From: Filibacter tadaridae
GTDB taxonomy: Bacteria; Bacillota; Bacilli; Bacillales_A; Planococcaceae
Reading direction: 5' to 3'
DNA length: 64,000 bases
Assembly: GCF_900609045.1 (NCBI RefSeq)
Contig: NZ_UXAV01000036.1
Span: forward strand, 62,001 to 126,000
Numbering within the stretch: position 1 is the stretch's first letter; each line of letters begins with the position of its first letter. Shown here piece by piece: positions 37,256-49,073 of the stretch. Position numbers and translations under genes: made by a program. Under the pieces are notes generated by a model. It ran no database searches and had not been told where the DNA came from. It saw nothing but the letters and a program-made list of their open reading frames with translations.

Positions 37256-37380
37256 GTTGATTGTAGTGGAGAGCGGCGACTCCAGCGGGAACAGCGCGAG
37301 CTGAAGACCCCGCAGGAACGCAGTGACGAGGAGGCTGAAGCCGTGCCCGCGGAAAGCGTCCGCTCGGAACGGAAATCAAC
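37256..37380 (+). repeat. GC-rich intergenic repeat with GTTGATT/AATCAAC ends
   Basis: About 125 bases with terminal inverted GTTGATT and AATCAAC. Inside are CTCCAGCGGGAACAGCGCGA, GACCCCGCAGGAACGCAGTG and GCGGAAAGCGTCCGCTCGGA. I recognise this as a type of repeat spread through Bacillaceae genomes (the familiar GCGGAAAGCGnnCGCCTGGAGCG class); it has no coding potential. Confidence 0.7.
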
Positions 37381-37403
37381 GGTATATGGAAATATTTGGT
37401 TGT

Positions 37404-37474
37404 TTCCAGCGCCCTGGCTTATTGCGGGAGGCATCCCCAATCGCCAAAGCGGTCTTCAATGGAATTCTTCATTA
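37404..37474 (+). repeat. Dispersed intergenic repeat, third copy
   Basis: CCAGCGCCCTGGCTTATTGC and GGGAGGCATCCCCAATCGCC, then AAGCGGTCTTCAATGGAATT, match the end of the 18193-18316 copy. It sits head-to-tail behind the GC-rich repeat. Confidence 0.75.
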
Positions 37475-37531
37475 CAACACTCATAGTTAAATATAGCCAT
37501 TCATCATAACACCGCTTATAATGTAGATGGG

Positions 37532-37564
37532 TAAGAGGAGCGGGGATACCCCGTTCCTCATTTT
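37532..37564 (+). terminator. Terminator-like hairpin before pgk
   Basis: GAGGAGCGGGG, loop ATA, CCCCGTTCCTC, then ATTTTT. If active it would separate cggR-gapA from pgk-tpiA-gpmI-eno. Confidence 0.75.
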
Positions 37565-37565
37565 T

Positions 37566-37695
37566 AATTTGATTTAGCAGGGGGTCAACCCCCTGCTGAA
37601 TCAAATTGAAGCCTCCGGCGGATGTCACAGATTTTGAAAGGAATCAATTGAGCAAGCTCAATTCAAAATCTGGACGCAATCACGCCGAGGCGAGA
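37566..37695. repeat. Nested palindromic element upstream of pgk
   Basis: First a 19-bp near-perfect hairpin (AATTTGATTTAGCAGGGGG with CCCCCTGCTGAATCAAATT, 37566-37607). Next, outer arms GCCTCCGGCGGATGTC and GACGCAATCACGCCGAGGC enclose CAGATTTTGAA/TTCAAAATCTG and a perfect AATTGAGC-AA-GCTCAATT core. The order looks like a structured mobile repeat. Confidence 0.7.
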
Positions 37696-37725
37696 TTGAT
37701 ATTAATGTGGAGGTGGCCATTTTTC

Positions 37726-38910
37726 ATGGGGTCGAAAAAAACAATGAAAGATATACAACTTGAAGGGAAACGGGTTTTCTGCCGTGTAGATTTCAATGTA
37801 CCGATGGAAAACGGGAAAGTCACGGACGATACAAGAATCCGGGCGGCAATCCCAACAATCGACTATTTGACAGAACACGGTGCAAAAGTAATCCTTGCAA
37901 GCCATCTTGGACGTCCAAAAGGTGAAGTGAACGAAGACATGGGTCTCACTGCCGCAGGAGAAAAACTTGCAGAACTGATTGGGAAAACAGTAACAAAACT
38001 GGATTCTTCTATTGGTCAAGAAGTGGAACAAGCCATTTCCGCGATGGAAGATGGAAGTATCATCTTACTTGAAAACGTTAGGTTCCATCCGGGAGAAGAA
38101 AAAAATGATGCAGAACTTGCACAAGCATTTGCAAATCTAGCAGACGTCTTCGTCAATGATGCATTCGGTGCTGCACACCGAGCGCATGCATCCACTGCCG
38201 GAATTGCCAATTATATTCCTGCTGTTTCAGGACTCTTGCTTGAAAAAGAATTGGAAGTACTAGGTAAAGCGTTATCGGAACCGGATCGTCCGTTTACTGC
38301 CATCATCGGCGGCGCGAAAGTGAAAGATAAAATCGGCGTTATTGATCATTTACTGGATAAAGTGGATAACCTACTCATCGGAGGCGGTTTATCTTACACA
38401 TTTTCAAAAGCACAAGGCTATTCAATCGGAAATTCACTTGTTGAGGAAGATAAAATTGAGCTAGCAAAATCCTTCATCAAAAAAGCGAAGGAAAAAGGGG
38501 TTCATCTCCATTTGCCGATTGATGTGGTCATAGCGGATGAATTCTCAAAAGAAGCCGAAACAAAGGTAGTGAAAATCGATGCCATTCCTGAAGGTTGGAT
38601 GGGGTTGGATATAGGTCCGGAAACGGCTGAGTTATATGCAGACGTCATTACGAATTCCAAATTAATCATTTGGAACGGACCGATGGGTGTCTTTGAAATG
38701 GAACCGTTTGAAAACGGGACAAAGCAAGTAGCAAACGCAATGGCGGAGACGAAAGCATACACCGTTATCGGTGGTGGAGATTCAGCTGCAGCAGTTGAAA
38801 AATTCAATGTAGGCGACAAGATGGATCATATTTCAACGGGCGGCGGAGCTTCTCTTGAATTCATGGAAGGGAAGGACCTCCCTGGCGTTACGGCGCTAAA
38901 TGATAACTGA
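37726..38910 (+). CDS. pgk: Phosphoglycerate kinase
   Basis: 394 residues, the standard length. [20 protein letters not shown] is the 3-phosphoglycerate-binding N-terminus, and the C-terminal [13 protein letters not shown] and [13 protein letters not shown] bind ATP. It makes ATP from 1,3-bisphosphoglycerate. The ATG at 37726 is chosen because GTGGAGGTGG lies nine bases upstream and the N-terminus aligns with known PGKs; a frame extending to 37606 runs through the palindromic repeat and is not coding. Confidence 0.97.
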   Translation: MGSKKTMKDIQLEGKRVFCRVDFNVPMENGKVTDDTRIRAAIPTIDYLTEHGAKVILASHLGRPKGEVNEDMGLTAAGEKLAELIGKTVTKLDSSIGQEVEQAISAMEDGSIILLENVRFHPGEEKNDAELAQAFANLADVFVNDAFGAAHRAHASTAGIANYIPAVSGLLLEKELEVLGKALSEPDRPFTAIIGGAKVKDKIGVIDHLLDKVDNLLIGGGLSYTFSKAQGYSIGNSLVEEDKIELAKSFIKKAKEKGVHLHLPIDVVIADEFSKEAETKVVKIDAIPEGWMGLDIGPETAELYADVITNSKLIIWNGPMGVFEMEPFENGTKQVANAMAETKAYTVIGGGDSAAAVEKFNVGDKMDHISTGGGASLEFMEGKDLPGVTALNDN

Positions 38911-38925
38911 TTGGAGTGAGTTGGA

Positions 38926-39679
38926 ATGCGTAAACGTATTATTGCAGGGAATTGGAAAATGTATAAAAAGGCAGAGGAAGCAAGAAGCTTCATGAAGGAG
39001 TTAGTGGACACTGTACCAGCATCTGAAAACGTGGAAACAGTCATTTGTCCACCTTCACTTTACCTTTATGAACTTGCGGAAATGACGAAATCTTCCACTG
39101 TAGGTATTGGCGCACAAACGATGCATGAAGCAAAAGAAGGCGCATTCACGGGCGAAATCAGCCCGAAAATGTTAACGGATATAGGTGTAGGGTACGTTAT
39201 TCTCGGCCACTCCGAACGCCGCCAATATTTTAACGAAACCGATGAAGCTGTCAATCGTAAAGTACACGCCGCTTTCGAATATGGTCTGACGCCGATTGTC
39301 TGCGTGGGCGAAACGTTAGAAGAACGTGAAGCTGGAAAAACGGTCGACATCGTTGCGACACAGGTGAAAAAAGCATTTGAAGGAATTGCGGATTCTTTAG
39401 CTCCGACTGCTGTTATCGCATATGAACCGATATGGGCGATTGGGACAGGGAAAACGGCTACCGCAGAAAATGCGAATGAAGTGTGTGGTGCAATCCGCAA
39501 TACAATTAGTGAATTGTACGGTAAAGACGTAGCTGACGCGCTTCGTATCCAATACGGCGGAAGTGTTAAACCTGCTAATATCGATGAGCTTCTATCAATG
39601 GAACATATTGATGGCGCACTCGTTGGTGGTGCAAGTCTAGAAGCGGCTTCATTTTTGAAATTGATCGAGGCTGGTTCAC

Positions 39680-39687
<8 letters not shown>
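38926..39687 (+). CDS. tpiA: Triose-phosphate isomerase
   Basis: 253 residues. Catalytic Lys in AGNWKMYK, His95 in GHSERR and Glu167 in [13 protein letters not shown] are all present, as is the phosphate loop GGSVKPAN. It interconverts dihydroxyacetone phosphate and glyceraldehyde-3-phosphate. The gene starts 15 bases after pgk and overlaps gpmI by 8. Confidence 0.97.
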
Positions 39688-42512
<2,825 letters not shown>

Positions 42513-42517
42513 TGAAC

Positions 42518-42545
42518 GAAAACCCGTGTTTACGGGTTTTTGGTT
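42518..42545 (+). terminator. Terminator of the glycolytic operon
   Basis: AAAACCCGT pairs with ACGGGTTTT, followed by T residues. Confidence 0.88.
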
Positions 42546-42643
42546 TATTTTCAACAAGGATATAAGGTTGCCATGATAAGTAATTGAAGTGAAATGAAAT
42601 GGGTGTATTAATTGCCATCCAATCTAAAAATTAGAACAATAGG

Positions 42644-42672
42644 TTGTCACAACCGCCATCCTTTGGTAAAAT
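42644..42672 (+). promoter_or_regulatory. SigA promoter of secG
   Basis: TTGTCA (42644-42649), a 17-base spacer and TAAAAT (42667-42672), 40 bases before secG. Confidence 0.65.
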
Positions 42673-42711
42673 AGGACTTGTTGTGAAGTTCGAATCAGGA
42701 GGTGGAACAAA

Positions 42712-42939
42712 ATGCACGCTTTGCTGATGACACTGCTCGTAATCGTAGCACTATCATTAATCGTAGTCGTTTTATTGCAATCCGGGAAAAGTGCAGGTCT
42801 ATCAGGAGCCATCTCCGGTGGAGCAGAACAACTTTTCGGGAAACAAAAAGCGCGTGGACTTGACCTCGTACTTCAACGAGTCACAGTTGTATTAGCAGTT
42901 TTGTTTTTCATATTGGCAGTTGCCATCATGAAATTTTAA
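42712..42939 (+). CDS. secG: Preprotein translocase subunit SecG
   Basis: 75 residues: two membrane helices flank the cytoplasmic loop [20 protein letters not shown], the family signature. SecG stimulates SecA-driven export through SecYEG. CAGGAGGTGG precedes the ATG. It heads the conserved secG-est-rnr-smpB-ssrA cluster, although a terminator lies right behind it. Confidence 0.95.
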   Translation: MHALLMTLLVIVALSLIVVVLLQSGKSAGLSGAISGGAEQLFGKQKARGLDLVLQRVTVVLAVLFFILAVAIMKF

Positions 42940-42958
42940 TTTAATAACATAACTATCT

Positions 42959-42993
42959 AGCGCCTGACCTTCCGTATGGTCGGGCGTTTTTTA
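42959..42993 (+). terminator. Terminator after secG
   Basis: GCGCCTGACC pairs with GGTCGGGCG, followed by six T residues that run to within 20 bases of the est start. Read-through probably feeds est-rnr. Confidence 0.85.
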
Positions 42994-43010
42994 TAAAAAG
43001 GATGAGATAT

Positions 43011-43757
43011 ATGAGAATTACTCAACCAAAACCTTTCTTTTTTGAAACGGGAAAGCGAGCAGTATTGCTTTTACATGGCTTTACAGGCAATTCAGCTGAT
43101 GTTCGTATGCTTGGTCGCTTCCTTGAAAAAAAAGGGTACACAACACTTGCGCCGCATTATAAAGGTCACGGCGTTCCGCCAGAGGAATTAATACATACAG
43201 GACCTGATGAATGGTGGGAAGATGTACTTGATGGATACAATCACTTAAAAGAGGCAGGATATGAAGAGATTGCAGTTGCAGGATTGTCACTTGGAGGCGT
43301 ATTTTCACTTAGATTAGGGTATAACAAGCCTGTGAAGGGTATTGTTTCAATGTGTGCGCCTATGTCGATGAAAACAACGGATATCATGTATGAAGGCGTA
43401 CTTAAATATGCTAAAGAATATAAGAAGTATGCAGGATTAAGTGCAGCAGAAATCGAAACAGATATGGAAGCACTTCAGAAGCAACAAATGCCTTCCCTAG
43501 AAGATCTACGCACATTGGTCTATACGGTCCGTGAAGAAATCGATCAATTATATGCCCCGTTGTTTGTTGTACAAGGATCATTGGATGAAATCATTGATCC
43601 CGATTCGGCAAACGTCATTTACAACACGACTGAATCAGTCGTGAAACAAATGGAATGGTACGAGGAATCGGGACATGTGATCACGCTTGGACCTGAAAAA
43701 CAAAAACTTCATGAAGATATTTATGAATTTCTTGAATCACTCGACTGGAATGTGTGA
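43011..43757 (+). CDS. est: Carboxylesterase, YvaK/Est-like
   Basis: A 248-residue alpha/beta hydrolase. The oxyanion-loop [16 protein letters not shown], the nucleophile elbow GLSLGG, Asp in DEIIDPDS and His in ESGHVITLG form a complete triad. Homologues (YvaK, Est30) hydrolyse short-chain esters. The ATG at 43011 is preferred over 43002 for spacing from AAAAGGATG and family length. It overlaps the upstream reading of rnr by four bases. Confidence 0.92.
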   Translation: MRITQPKPFFFETGKRAVLLLHGFTGNSADVRMLGRFLEKKGYTTLAPHYKGHGVPPEELIHTGPDEWWEDVLDGYNHLKEAGYEEIAVAGLSLGGVFSLRLGYNKPVKGIVSMCAPMSMKTTDIMYEGVLKYAKEYKKYAGLSAAEIETDMEALQKQQMPSLEDLRTLVYTVREEIDQLYAPLFVVQGSLDEIIDPDSANVIYNTTESVVKQMEWYEESGHVITLGPEKQKLHEDIYEFLESLDWNV

Positions 43758-43804
43758 AAAACAGAATAGATGAACATGCTTTATTAATAAAAGGAGGGAT
43801 GCAA

Positions 43805-46129
43805 TTGGATAACTTTGAAAAGGACATGCAACAAAAATTGCTGTCTCTAATGAAAGACGAATCATACAAACCGCTTACCGTACAGGAAATCCAAGAACTG
43901 ATGGGATTTGAACAAGCGGCAGAATTCAAAGAACTGGTGAAAATGCTTGTACATCTAGAACAAAAAGGGCAGATTATCCGGTCAAGAACGAATCGTTACG
44001 GTGTACCTGAACGCATGAACCTTGTTCGTGGGAAGTTTATCGGGCATGCCAAAGGATTCGGTTTCGTAGCACCGGAAACGGAAGGAATGGACGATATATT
44101 CATTCCGCCACATGAAGTCAATGGTGCGATGAATAAAGATACCGTCCTTGTCCGGGTCACAAACGGTACATCAGGTGATAGACGAGAAGGCGCAATAACA
44201 AGAATTGTTGAACGGAATACGACAAAGGTAGTCGGCACGTATCAGGACAACAAAGGATTCGGTTTTGTTATTCCGGACGATAAGAAATTGCCGATGGATG
44301 TATTCATCGCAAAAGGCGATTCACTAGACGCAGTGGATGGTCATAAGGTTGTCGTTGAAATAACGAACTGGCCGGATGAATTGAAATCTGCAACGGGTAT
44401 GGTGTCTCAAATTCTAGGGCACAAAAACGACCCAGGTGTTGATATACTTTCCATTATCAATAAACACGGAATTGAAGTCGACTTTCCTCAAGAAGTATTG
44501 GATCAGGCCAATAAAGTGCCAGATGAAGTACAGGAAAAAGAACTATTCAAACGCCGTGATTTAAGGGAAGAAATCACCTTTACGATTGATGGTGCAGATG
44601 CAAAAGACTTGGACGATGCTGTATCAGTCGTCAAAAACAACGATGGAACATTCACGCTGTCCGTCCATATATCGGATGTCAGTCACTATGTCCAGGAGAA
44701 CTCGCCATTGGATGCAGAAGCCTATGAACGTGGCACAAGTGTCTACTTAACGGACCGTGTTATCCCGATGCTTCCGCACAAACTGTCAAATGGAATCTGT
44801 TCATTGAACACGGGCGTGGATCGTCTCACTTTGTCTTGTTCGATGAAAATCGATCATAACGGTAAAGTACTTGAACACGAAATCTTCGAAAGTGTTATTC
44901 GTACGAAAGAACGTATGACGTATTCGGACGTCTATAAAATCATCGAAGAAAAAGACGAAGAACTTATGACTAGATATGCGGCAATCGTTCCGATGATCAA
45001 TAACATGGCGGAACTTGCAAGCATTTTAAAACAAAAAAGAATGGACCGCGGCGCGATTGACTTTGATTTTAAAGAGTCCAAAATTCTTGTGGATGAAAAA
45101 GGTTGGCCTACAGACGTAGTTATCGTGGAACGTACAGTTGCAGAACGACTAATAGAGGAATTCATGTTAGCTGCCAACGAAACAGTTGCAGAACACTTCC
45201 ACTGGCTACAAGTACCTTTCCTATATCGAATTCACGAAGATCCGAAAGCGGAAAAGTTACAACGCCTATTCGAGTTTTTAACTAATTTCGGCGTTGTCGT
45301 TAAAGGGACGGGAAATAAGATCCATCCGCGTGCATTACAAGAAATCAATGAATCAATCGCTGGATTGCCGGAAGAAACGGTTATTTCGACAATGCTTTTA
45401 CGTTCCATGCAACAGGCGAAGTATTTCAATGAGAGTCTGGGTCATTTTGGTTTATCGACAGATTTCTATACGCACTTTACATCACCGATTAGACGCTATC
45501 CCGATTTAATCGTCCACCGGTTAATCCGGACGTATTTACTTGAAAAGGATGTTTCCGCACCGACACTCGCGCATTGGGATGCAAGAATGTCCGAAATCGC
45601 TGAACATACATCGGAACGTGAGCGTCGTTCAGTTGAAGCGGAACGGGATACGGAATCGCTGAAAAAAGCGCAATTCATGCTCGATAAAATCGGAGAAGAA
45701 TTCGATGGCATCATTTCATCCGTTACAAACTTCGGTTTGTTCATTGAACTGGAAAATACGATTGAAGGACTTGTACATGTCAGTTATATGACAGACGATT
45801 ATTACCGCTTTGACGACAGGCAGATGATTATGATCGGCGAACATACCGGCAAGCAATTCCGTCTTGGCGATGAAGTGACGGTGAAAGTCGTTGCCGTGAA
45901 GCCTGAAGAATCTGCTATCGACTTTGAAATCGTTGGGATGAAGCAGTCCTTCCATCGTCCACGTAAAGAGAACCCGAAAGTTATCCATGCGAAGAAAAAA
46001 TCGGGGGATACTAAAACTGGCGATAAATCAAAGGATAATAAGAAATCAGGGACATATAATAAAAAGAAAAAGTTTTACGAAGGTGTAGCGAAACAAACGA
46101 AAAAAAATAAACCTAAAAAGAAAAAGTAA
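43805..46129 (+). CDS. rnr: Ribonuclease R
   Basis: A 774-residue RNase II-family exoribonuclease. An N-terminal winged helix ([13 protein letters not shown]) is followed by two cold-shock domains ([11 protein letters not shown] and [10 protein letters not shown]), the RNB catalytic core with [11 protein letters not shown] (metal-binding Asp) and a C-terminal S1 domain ([20 protein letters not shown]). The tail is basic (KKKK repeats). It degrades structured RNA 3' to 5' and helps trans-translation, which fits its position before smpB-ssrA. The TTG at 43805 is chosen because AAAGGAGGG ends six bases before it; the ATG at 43799 is too close. Confidence 0.95.
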   Translation: MDNFEKDMQQKLLSLMKDESYKPLTVQEIQELMGFEQAAEFKELVKMLVHLEQKGQIIRSRTNRYGVPERMNLVRGKFIGHAKGFGFVAPETEGMDDIFIPPHEVNGAMNKDTVLVRVTNGTSGDRREGAITRIVERNTTKVVGTYQDNKGFGFVIPDDKKLPMDVFIAKGDSLDAVDGHKVVVEITNWPDELKSATGMVSQILGHKNDPGVDILSIINKHGIEVDFPQEVLDQANKVPDEVQEKELFKRRDLREEITFTIDGADAKDLDDAVSVVKNNDGTFTLSVHISDVSHYVQENSPLDAEAYERGTSVYLTDRVIPMLPHKLSNGICSLNTGVDRLTLSCSMKIDHNGKVLEHEIFESVIRTKERMTYSDVYKIIEEKDEELMTRYAAIVPMINNMAELASILKQKRMDRGAIDFDFKESKILVDEKGWPTDVVIVERTVAERLIEEFMLAANETVAEHFHWLQVPFLYRIHEDPKAEKLQRLFEFLTNFGVVVKGTGNKIHPRALQEINESIAGLPEETVISTMLLRSMQQAKYFNESLGHFGLSTDFYTHFTSPIRRYPDLIVHRLIRTYLLEKDVSAPTLAHWDARMSEIAEHTSERERRSVEAERDTESLKKAQFMLDKIGEEFDGIISSVTNFGLFIELENTIEGLVHVSYMTDDYYRFDDRQMIMIGEHTGKQFRLGDEVTVKVVAVKPEESAIDFEIVGMKQSFHRPRKENPKVIHAKKKSGDTKTGDKSKDNKKSGTYNKKKKFYEGVAKQTKKNKPKKKK

Positions 46130-46132
46130 GCC

Positions 46133-46160
46133 GGAGCGGCTTCGGCCGCTCCCGTGTTTT
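46133..46160 (+). terminator. Hairpin with TTCG tetraloop after rnr
   Basis: GGAGCGGC-TTCG-GCCGCTCC followed by CGTGTTTTC; termination is probably partial. Confidence 0.65.
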
Positions 46161-46177
46161 CATAAGGGGTGTATGGA

Positions 46178-46645
46178 ATGGCGAAAGGTCAAGGCAAAGT
46201 GGTTGCTATGAACAAAAAAGCGAACCATGATTTTGCGATTGAAGAGACGATTGAAGCAGGTATTGTGCTACAAGGAACAGAAATCAAATCCATCCGAAAT
46301 AGCAAAGTACAGCTGAAAGACGCGTTTGTACGGATTCGGAATAACGAAGCCTGGATTTCCAATATGCATATTAGTGCGTATGACCATGGCAATCAATTCA
46401 ATCACGATCCGTTACGTGCTAGAAAGCTGCTGCTTCATAAAAAACAAATCAGTACATTGATCGGTCGAACGAAGGAACAAGGCTATGCGATCGTCCCACT
46501 TAAAATGTACGTGAAAGACGGATTTGCAAAAGTACTCATCGGTGTCGGTAAAGGGAAGAAGAACTACGACAAACGTGAAGACTTGAAGAAAAAAGATGCC
46601 AAACGGGAAATGGCCCGTGTACTCAAATCAAAACAACAGTATTGA
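46178..46645 (+). CDS. smpB: SsrA-binding protein SmpB
   Basis: 155 residues. It opens [20 protein letters not shown], has [10 protein letters not shown] and KILLHKKQI-like RNA-contact segments, and ends in the basic [17 protein letters not shown] tail that enters the ribosomal A site. It carries alanyl-tmRNA to stalled ribosomes. The ATG at 46178 follows AAGGGGTG. The ssrA promoter overlaps its stop codon. Confidence 0.97.
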   Translation: MAKGQGKVVAMNKKANHDFAIEETIEAGIVLQGTEIKSIRNSKVQLKDAFVRIRNNEAWISNMHISAYDHGNQFNHDPLRARKLLLHKKQISTLIGRTKEQGYAIVPLKMYVKDGFAKVLIGVGKGKKNYDKREDLKKKDAKREMARVLKSKQQY

Positions 46646-46670
46646 TAAGTACGCTGAAATATGGTATGAT
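46642..46670 (+). promoter_or_regulatory. SigA promoter of ssrA
   Basis: TTGATA (46642-46647), a 17-base spacer and TATGAT (46665-46670). The -35 covers the smpB stop; about 50 bases of leader would be removed to give mature tmRNA. Confidence 0.7.
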
Positions 46671-46727
46671 AAGTGAAGTACAGCAGTTCAGAAGTCTTTA
46701 ACTAGGCTATCCTGACATTCCCATTCC

Positions 46728-47084
46728 GGGGACGTTACGGATTCGACAGGGGTCGTCTGAGCTTGAGTTGCGCGTCGGAGGGTTCGGCTCCGTCAGAAAC
46801 GACACCTTATAATAACAGGCAAAACAAACAACAACCTAGCATTCGCAGCGTAAGCTGACGGATCTGCCTTGCAGCTTCATCGCCCATGTGGCGTTGTAAG
46901 GCTCAACCTTTAGTGGGATACGACGGCTGTTGCCTCCTGAGGCAGACGGAAGAGATTCACAGGATAGCGTACAAGAAGCCCTGATTGATGGCAGAATGCC
47001 ACGCGAAATTAAGTAGTCAATCTACACGCGTAGACGCTTAAGTGTTAGAGCCTCTGGACGCGGGTTCGACTCCCGCCGTCTCCA
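46728..47084 (+). ncRNA. ssrA: tmRNA
   Basis: Starts GGGGACGTTACGGATTCGAC, the universal tmRNA 5' end, and closes with GGGTTCGACTCCCGCCGTCTCC plus discriminator A; the 7-bp acceptor stem (GGGGACG/CGTCTCC) has one G-U pair. The tag frame runs from GGC at 46818 to TAA at 46851, giving AGKTNNNLAFAA including the tRNA-borne Ala. CCA is not encoded: the island sequence TAGTT follows the discriminator base. This 3' end is the island's attachment site. Confidence 0.95.
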
Positions 47085-47115
47085 TAGTTAGAAATCAACA
47101 GATTTCATATGGTAT

Positions 47116-47146
47116 CAAAACCCTTGTATATCAAGGGTTTTTTATT
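47116..47146 (+). terminator. Terminator behind ssrA
   Basis: AAAACCCTTG pairs with CAAGGGTTTT, followed by a T run. It lies on the island side of the junction. Confidence 0.85.
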
Positions 47147-47185
47147 TTGCCTTATATCATCTAGTTTCAATGAATATCAATCGAA

Positions 47186-47216
47186 CGTAGTCAAAAACGT
47201 AGTCAAAGCGTAGTCA
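47186..47216. repeat. Three direct CGTAGTCA repeats (integrase arm sites)
   Basis: CGTAGTCA begins at 47186, 47198 and 47209, a spacing of 12 and 11 bases, between the ssrA junction and the integrase stop. Short direct repeats inside att flanks are typical arm-type sites for the N-terminal domain of tyrosine integrases. Confidence 0.65.
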
Positions 47217-47221
47217 TCCAT

Positions 47222-48394
47222 CTACATCTCAATATAGTTGGCAAACTTCAGGATTGCTTCTTCTTTCGCCTTCTTCGTAACGTGTGCATAGATGTTCATC
47301 GTCGTTTGTACATCACTATGTCCCAAACGATCTTGCACTTCCTTCAAACTGGCTCCCGCCTCAAATAACAATGAACAATGCGTATGACGTAAACCATGTG
47401 TGGTAATTGTGCTTAGCTTGTATTTATCCTGTACATGCAAAATCCACTTACGGGTTTTTGTAGGCTGCATATATTCGTTGTGCTCATTGCTAAATACAAG
47501 TTGCTTTGGTTGCAACGTATTAAAGCCCAATACTAAGTAATCTTGCTTCTGCTTTTTCTTCCACTCTTTTAACACAGCCATTGTTTTGTCGTCCATTTTG
47601 ATTGTACGAGCAACACCTGTTTTCGTAGATTTCACATATAGCTGATTATCCTTACCTCGTGAAAGGGCCTTATTAATGCGTAGCTCGTTTGTTGTGAAGT
47701 TCAAGTCATTCCACGTAAGAGCTAACGCTTCACCTTTACGCATACCACTGAACGCTAGTAATCGAAAGAGAGCATATGCTTTGTAGTTACTTTCTTGTTC
47801 TAAACATGATAGGAACTTGATAAGCTGCTCACGAGTGTAGAAATTCTCCGCCTCATCGTCATCGTTTACAAGGGCCTTCTTAGAGGCGGTGGCGGGCAAA
47901 TCTACGTGTGCAAAGGGATTGGTTTGTATATATCCACGTTTAATCGCAAAGTCTAACACCTTTGCAGCATACGCTTTTACCATGCGGAACTTCTTTAACT
48001 TCGCCGCCCACTCATCCACATGCTTCTGACATACATCCACATGTATCTTTTCAATTTTATAAGCACCCATTGCAGGAAGTATATGATTTTTAAAAAGGCC
48101 TGTTGTTTTTACAAATGTACTTTCCTCAACAGTCTTTTCATATTGCTTTACCCATAAGTCGTAAATTTCTTGATACGTTTCAGCACGTTCTTGTTGGTAC
48201 GTACCATTTGCAACATCCAGCTTAATACGAGCTAAGGCTAGCTCCGCCTCCTTACGTGTTTTAAAGCCACGCTTCAATGTGCGCTTCTGTTTACCAGTAA
48301 GCGGATCAACACCTAAATAAGCCGGGAACTCGTATCGTAAATCACCGTTTTTAAGCTTGTAGCTTTTGATGGGTGATACTTTTTTCTTTACCAT
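47222..48394 (-). CDS. int: Tyrosine recombinase (integrase)
   Basis: 390 residues in the usual three parts: an N-terminal arm-binding domain with YRYEFPAY-like start and TRKEAELALARIK, a SAM-like core-binding domain, and the catalytic domain with Arg in SGMRKGEALALTW, HGLRHTH, LGHSDVQTT and the nucleophile Tyr in MNIYAHV. It points toward ssrA and is adjacent to the attachment site, as expected for an element that integrates there. GAGGAATTATC is just before the ATG. Confidence 0.95.
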   Translation of the reverse strand: MVKKKVSPIKSYKLKNGDLRYEFPAYLGVDPLTGKQKRTLKRGFKTRKEAELALARIKLDVANGTYQQERAETYQEIYDLWVKQYEKTVEESTFVKTTGLFKNHILPAMGAYKIEKIHVDVCQKHVDEWAAKLKKFRMVKAYAAKVLDFAIKRGYIQTNPFAHVDLPATASKKALVNDDDEAENFYTREQLIKFLSCLEQESNYKAYALFRLLAFSGMRKGEALALTWNDLNFTTNELRINKALSRGKDNQLYVKSTKTGVARTIKMDDKTMAVLKEWKKKQKQDYLVLGFNTLQPKQLVFSNEHNEYMQPTKTRKWILHVQDKYKLSTITTHGLRHTHCSLLFEAGASLKEVQDRLGHSDVQTTMNIYAHVTKKAKEEAILKFANYIEM

Positions 48395-48437
48395 GATAAT
48401 TCCTCCTGAATCAGTTGCGGGGGCAAATGATTAAAGA

Positions 48438-48486
48438 GAGGATTTACCTCTAGGGATATTATAACCGAATCCCATGGTAAATCCTC
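48438..48486. promoter_or_regulatory. Nested palindrome over a candidate int promoter
   Basis: GAGGATTTACC (48438-48448) and GGTAAATCCTC (48476-48486) are perfect 11-bp inverted copies; GGGAT and ATCCC nest inside. On the minus strand a TATAAT (48463-48458) lies between the arms, ahead of int. It looks like an operator around the int promoter, though no good -35 is visible. Confidence 0.5.
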
Positions 48487-48497
48487 ATACATAATGA

Positions 48498-48752
48498 TTA
48501 AAAACTATGATCTTGTAAAAAACGATCAATCTCTTTACACGATACACGCTTGATCCCTTCTATTTCACATACCTGTAAGCCCATCTCACGGAACTTAATA
48601 AACGTGTTGTAAGAGACCCCTGCGTACTTGGCACCGTCCTTTAGGGAAAGCCACCCGCTATCCATAAAATGATGCTGTGCGGCTTGTAATGCCTTCTGTA
48701 CGGCCTTTATTACAATGTCTTCTATGTCTGTGTTCGTTAGCGTTTCATTCAT
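48498..48752 (-). CDS. Excisionase-like HTH protein
   Basis: 84 residues. The C-terminal half (WLSLKDGAKYAGVSYNTFIK, then GIKRVSCKEIDRFLQ) is the MerR-like winged helix of Xis/HTH_17 DNA-binding proteins; the N-terminal helix may mediate oligomers. It sits just upstream of int on the same strand, the usual xis-int order. GAGGAGGAGCG precedes the ATG at 48752. Directionality control of excision is the likely job. Confidence 0.75.
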   Translation of the reverse strand: MNETLTNTDIEDIVIKAVQKALQAAQHHFMDSGWLSLKDGAKYAGVSYNTFIKFREMGLQVCEIEGIKRVSCKEIDRFLQDHSF

Positions 48753-49073
48753 TTGTAATCGCTCCTCCTCGTTTGCTCCCCGCAATGTTTTAATTGCTTA
48801 TGTAGAGTTATACGAAGGTGGGGGAGGGGAGTTAAATGGAATTTGAAAAAAGATTAGTGGCATGACATAGGAAATAAAACAACCATCTCTTTATTAAAAG
48901 ATAAACGGTTGATCAAGCGGTGTAATTTGAAACTTGTAGATAGGTTTTCAAAAAAAAGTGTGAAGGCTGGCAGAAAGAAACCTAGCAAACCAGATAACCA
49001 CGTCTTTTTGCAATTACCTGAATGTGTTATCCTATTAGTTGATATTCAATCAATGTACTGGAGGGTTGTTTTA
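48753..49073. other. Divergent spacer between excisionase and RES genes
   Basis: Holds the divergent promoters presumably. The frame of the RES gene is open upstream to 48909, but those codons lack a ribosome site and read as spacer. Confidence 0.4.

Noticed and set aside
37606-37725. N-terminal extension of Pgk by 40 residues
   Set aside because: It runs through a palindromic repeat, has no ribosome site, and the ATG at 37726 gives the normal 394 residues.
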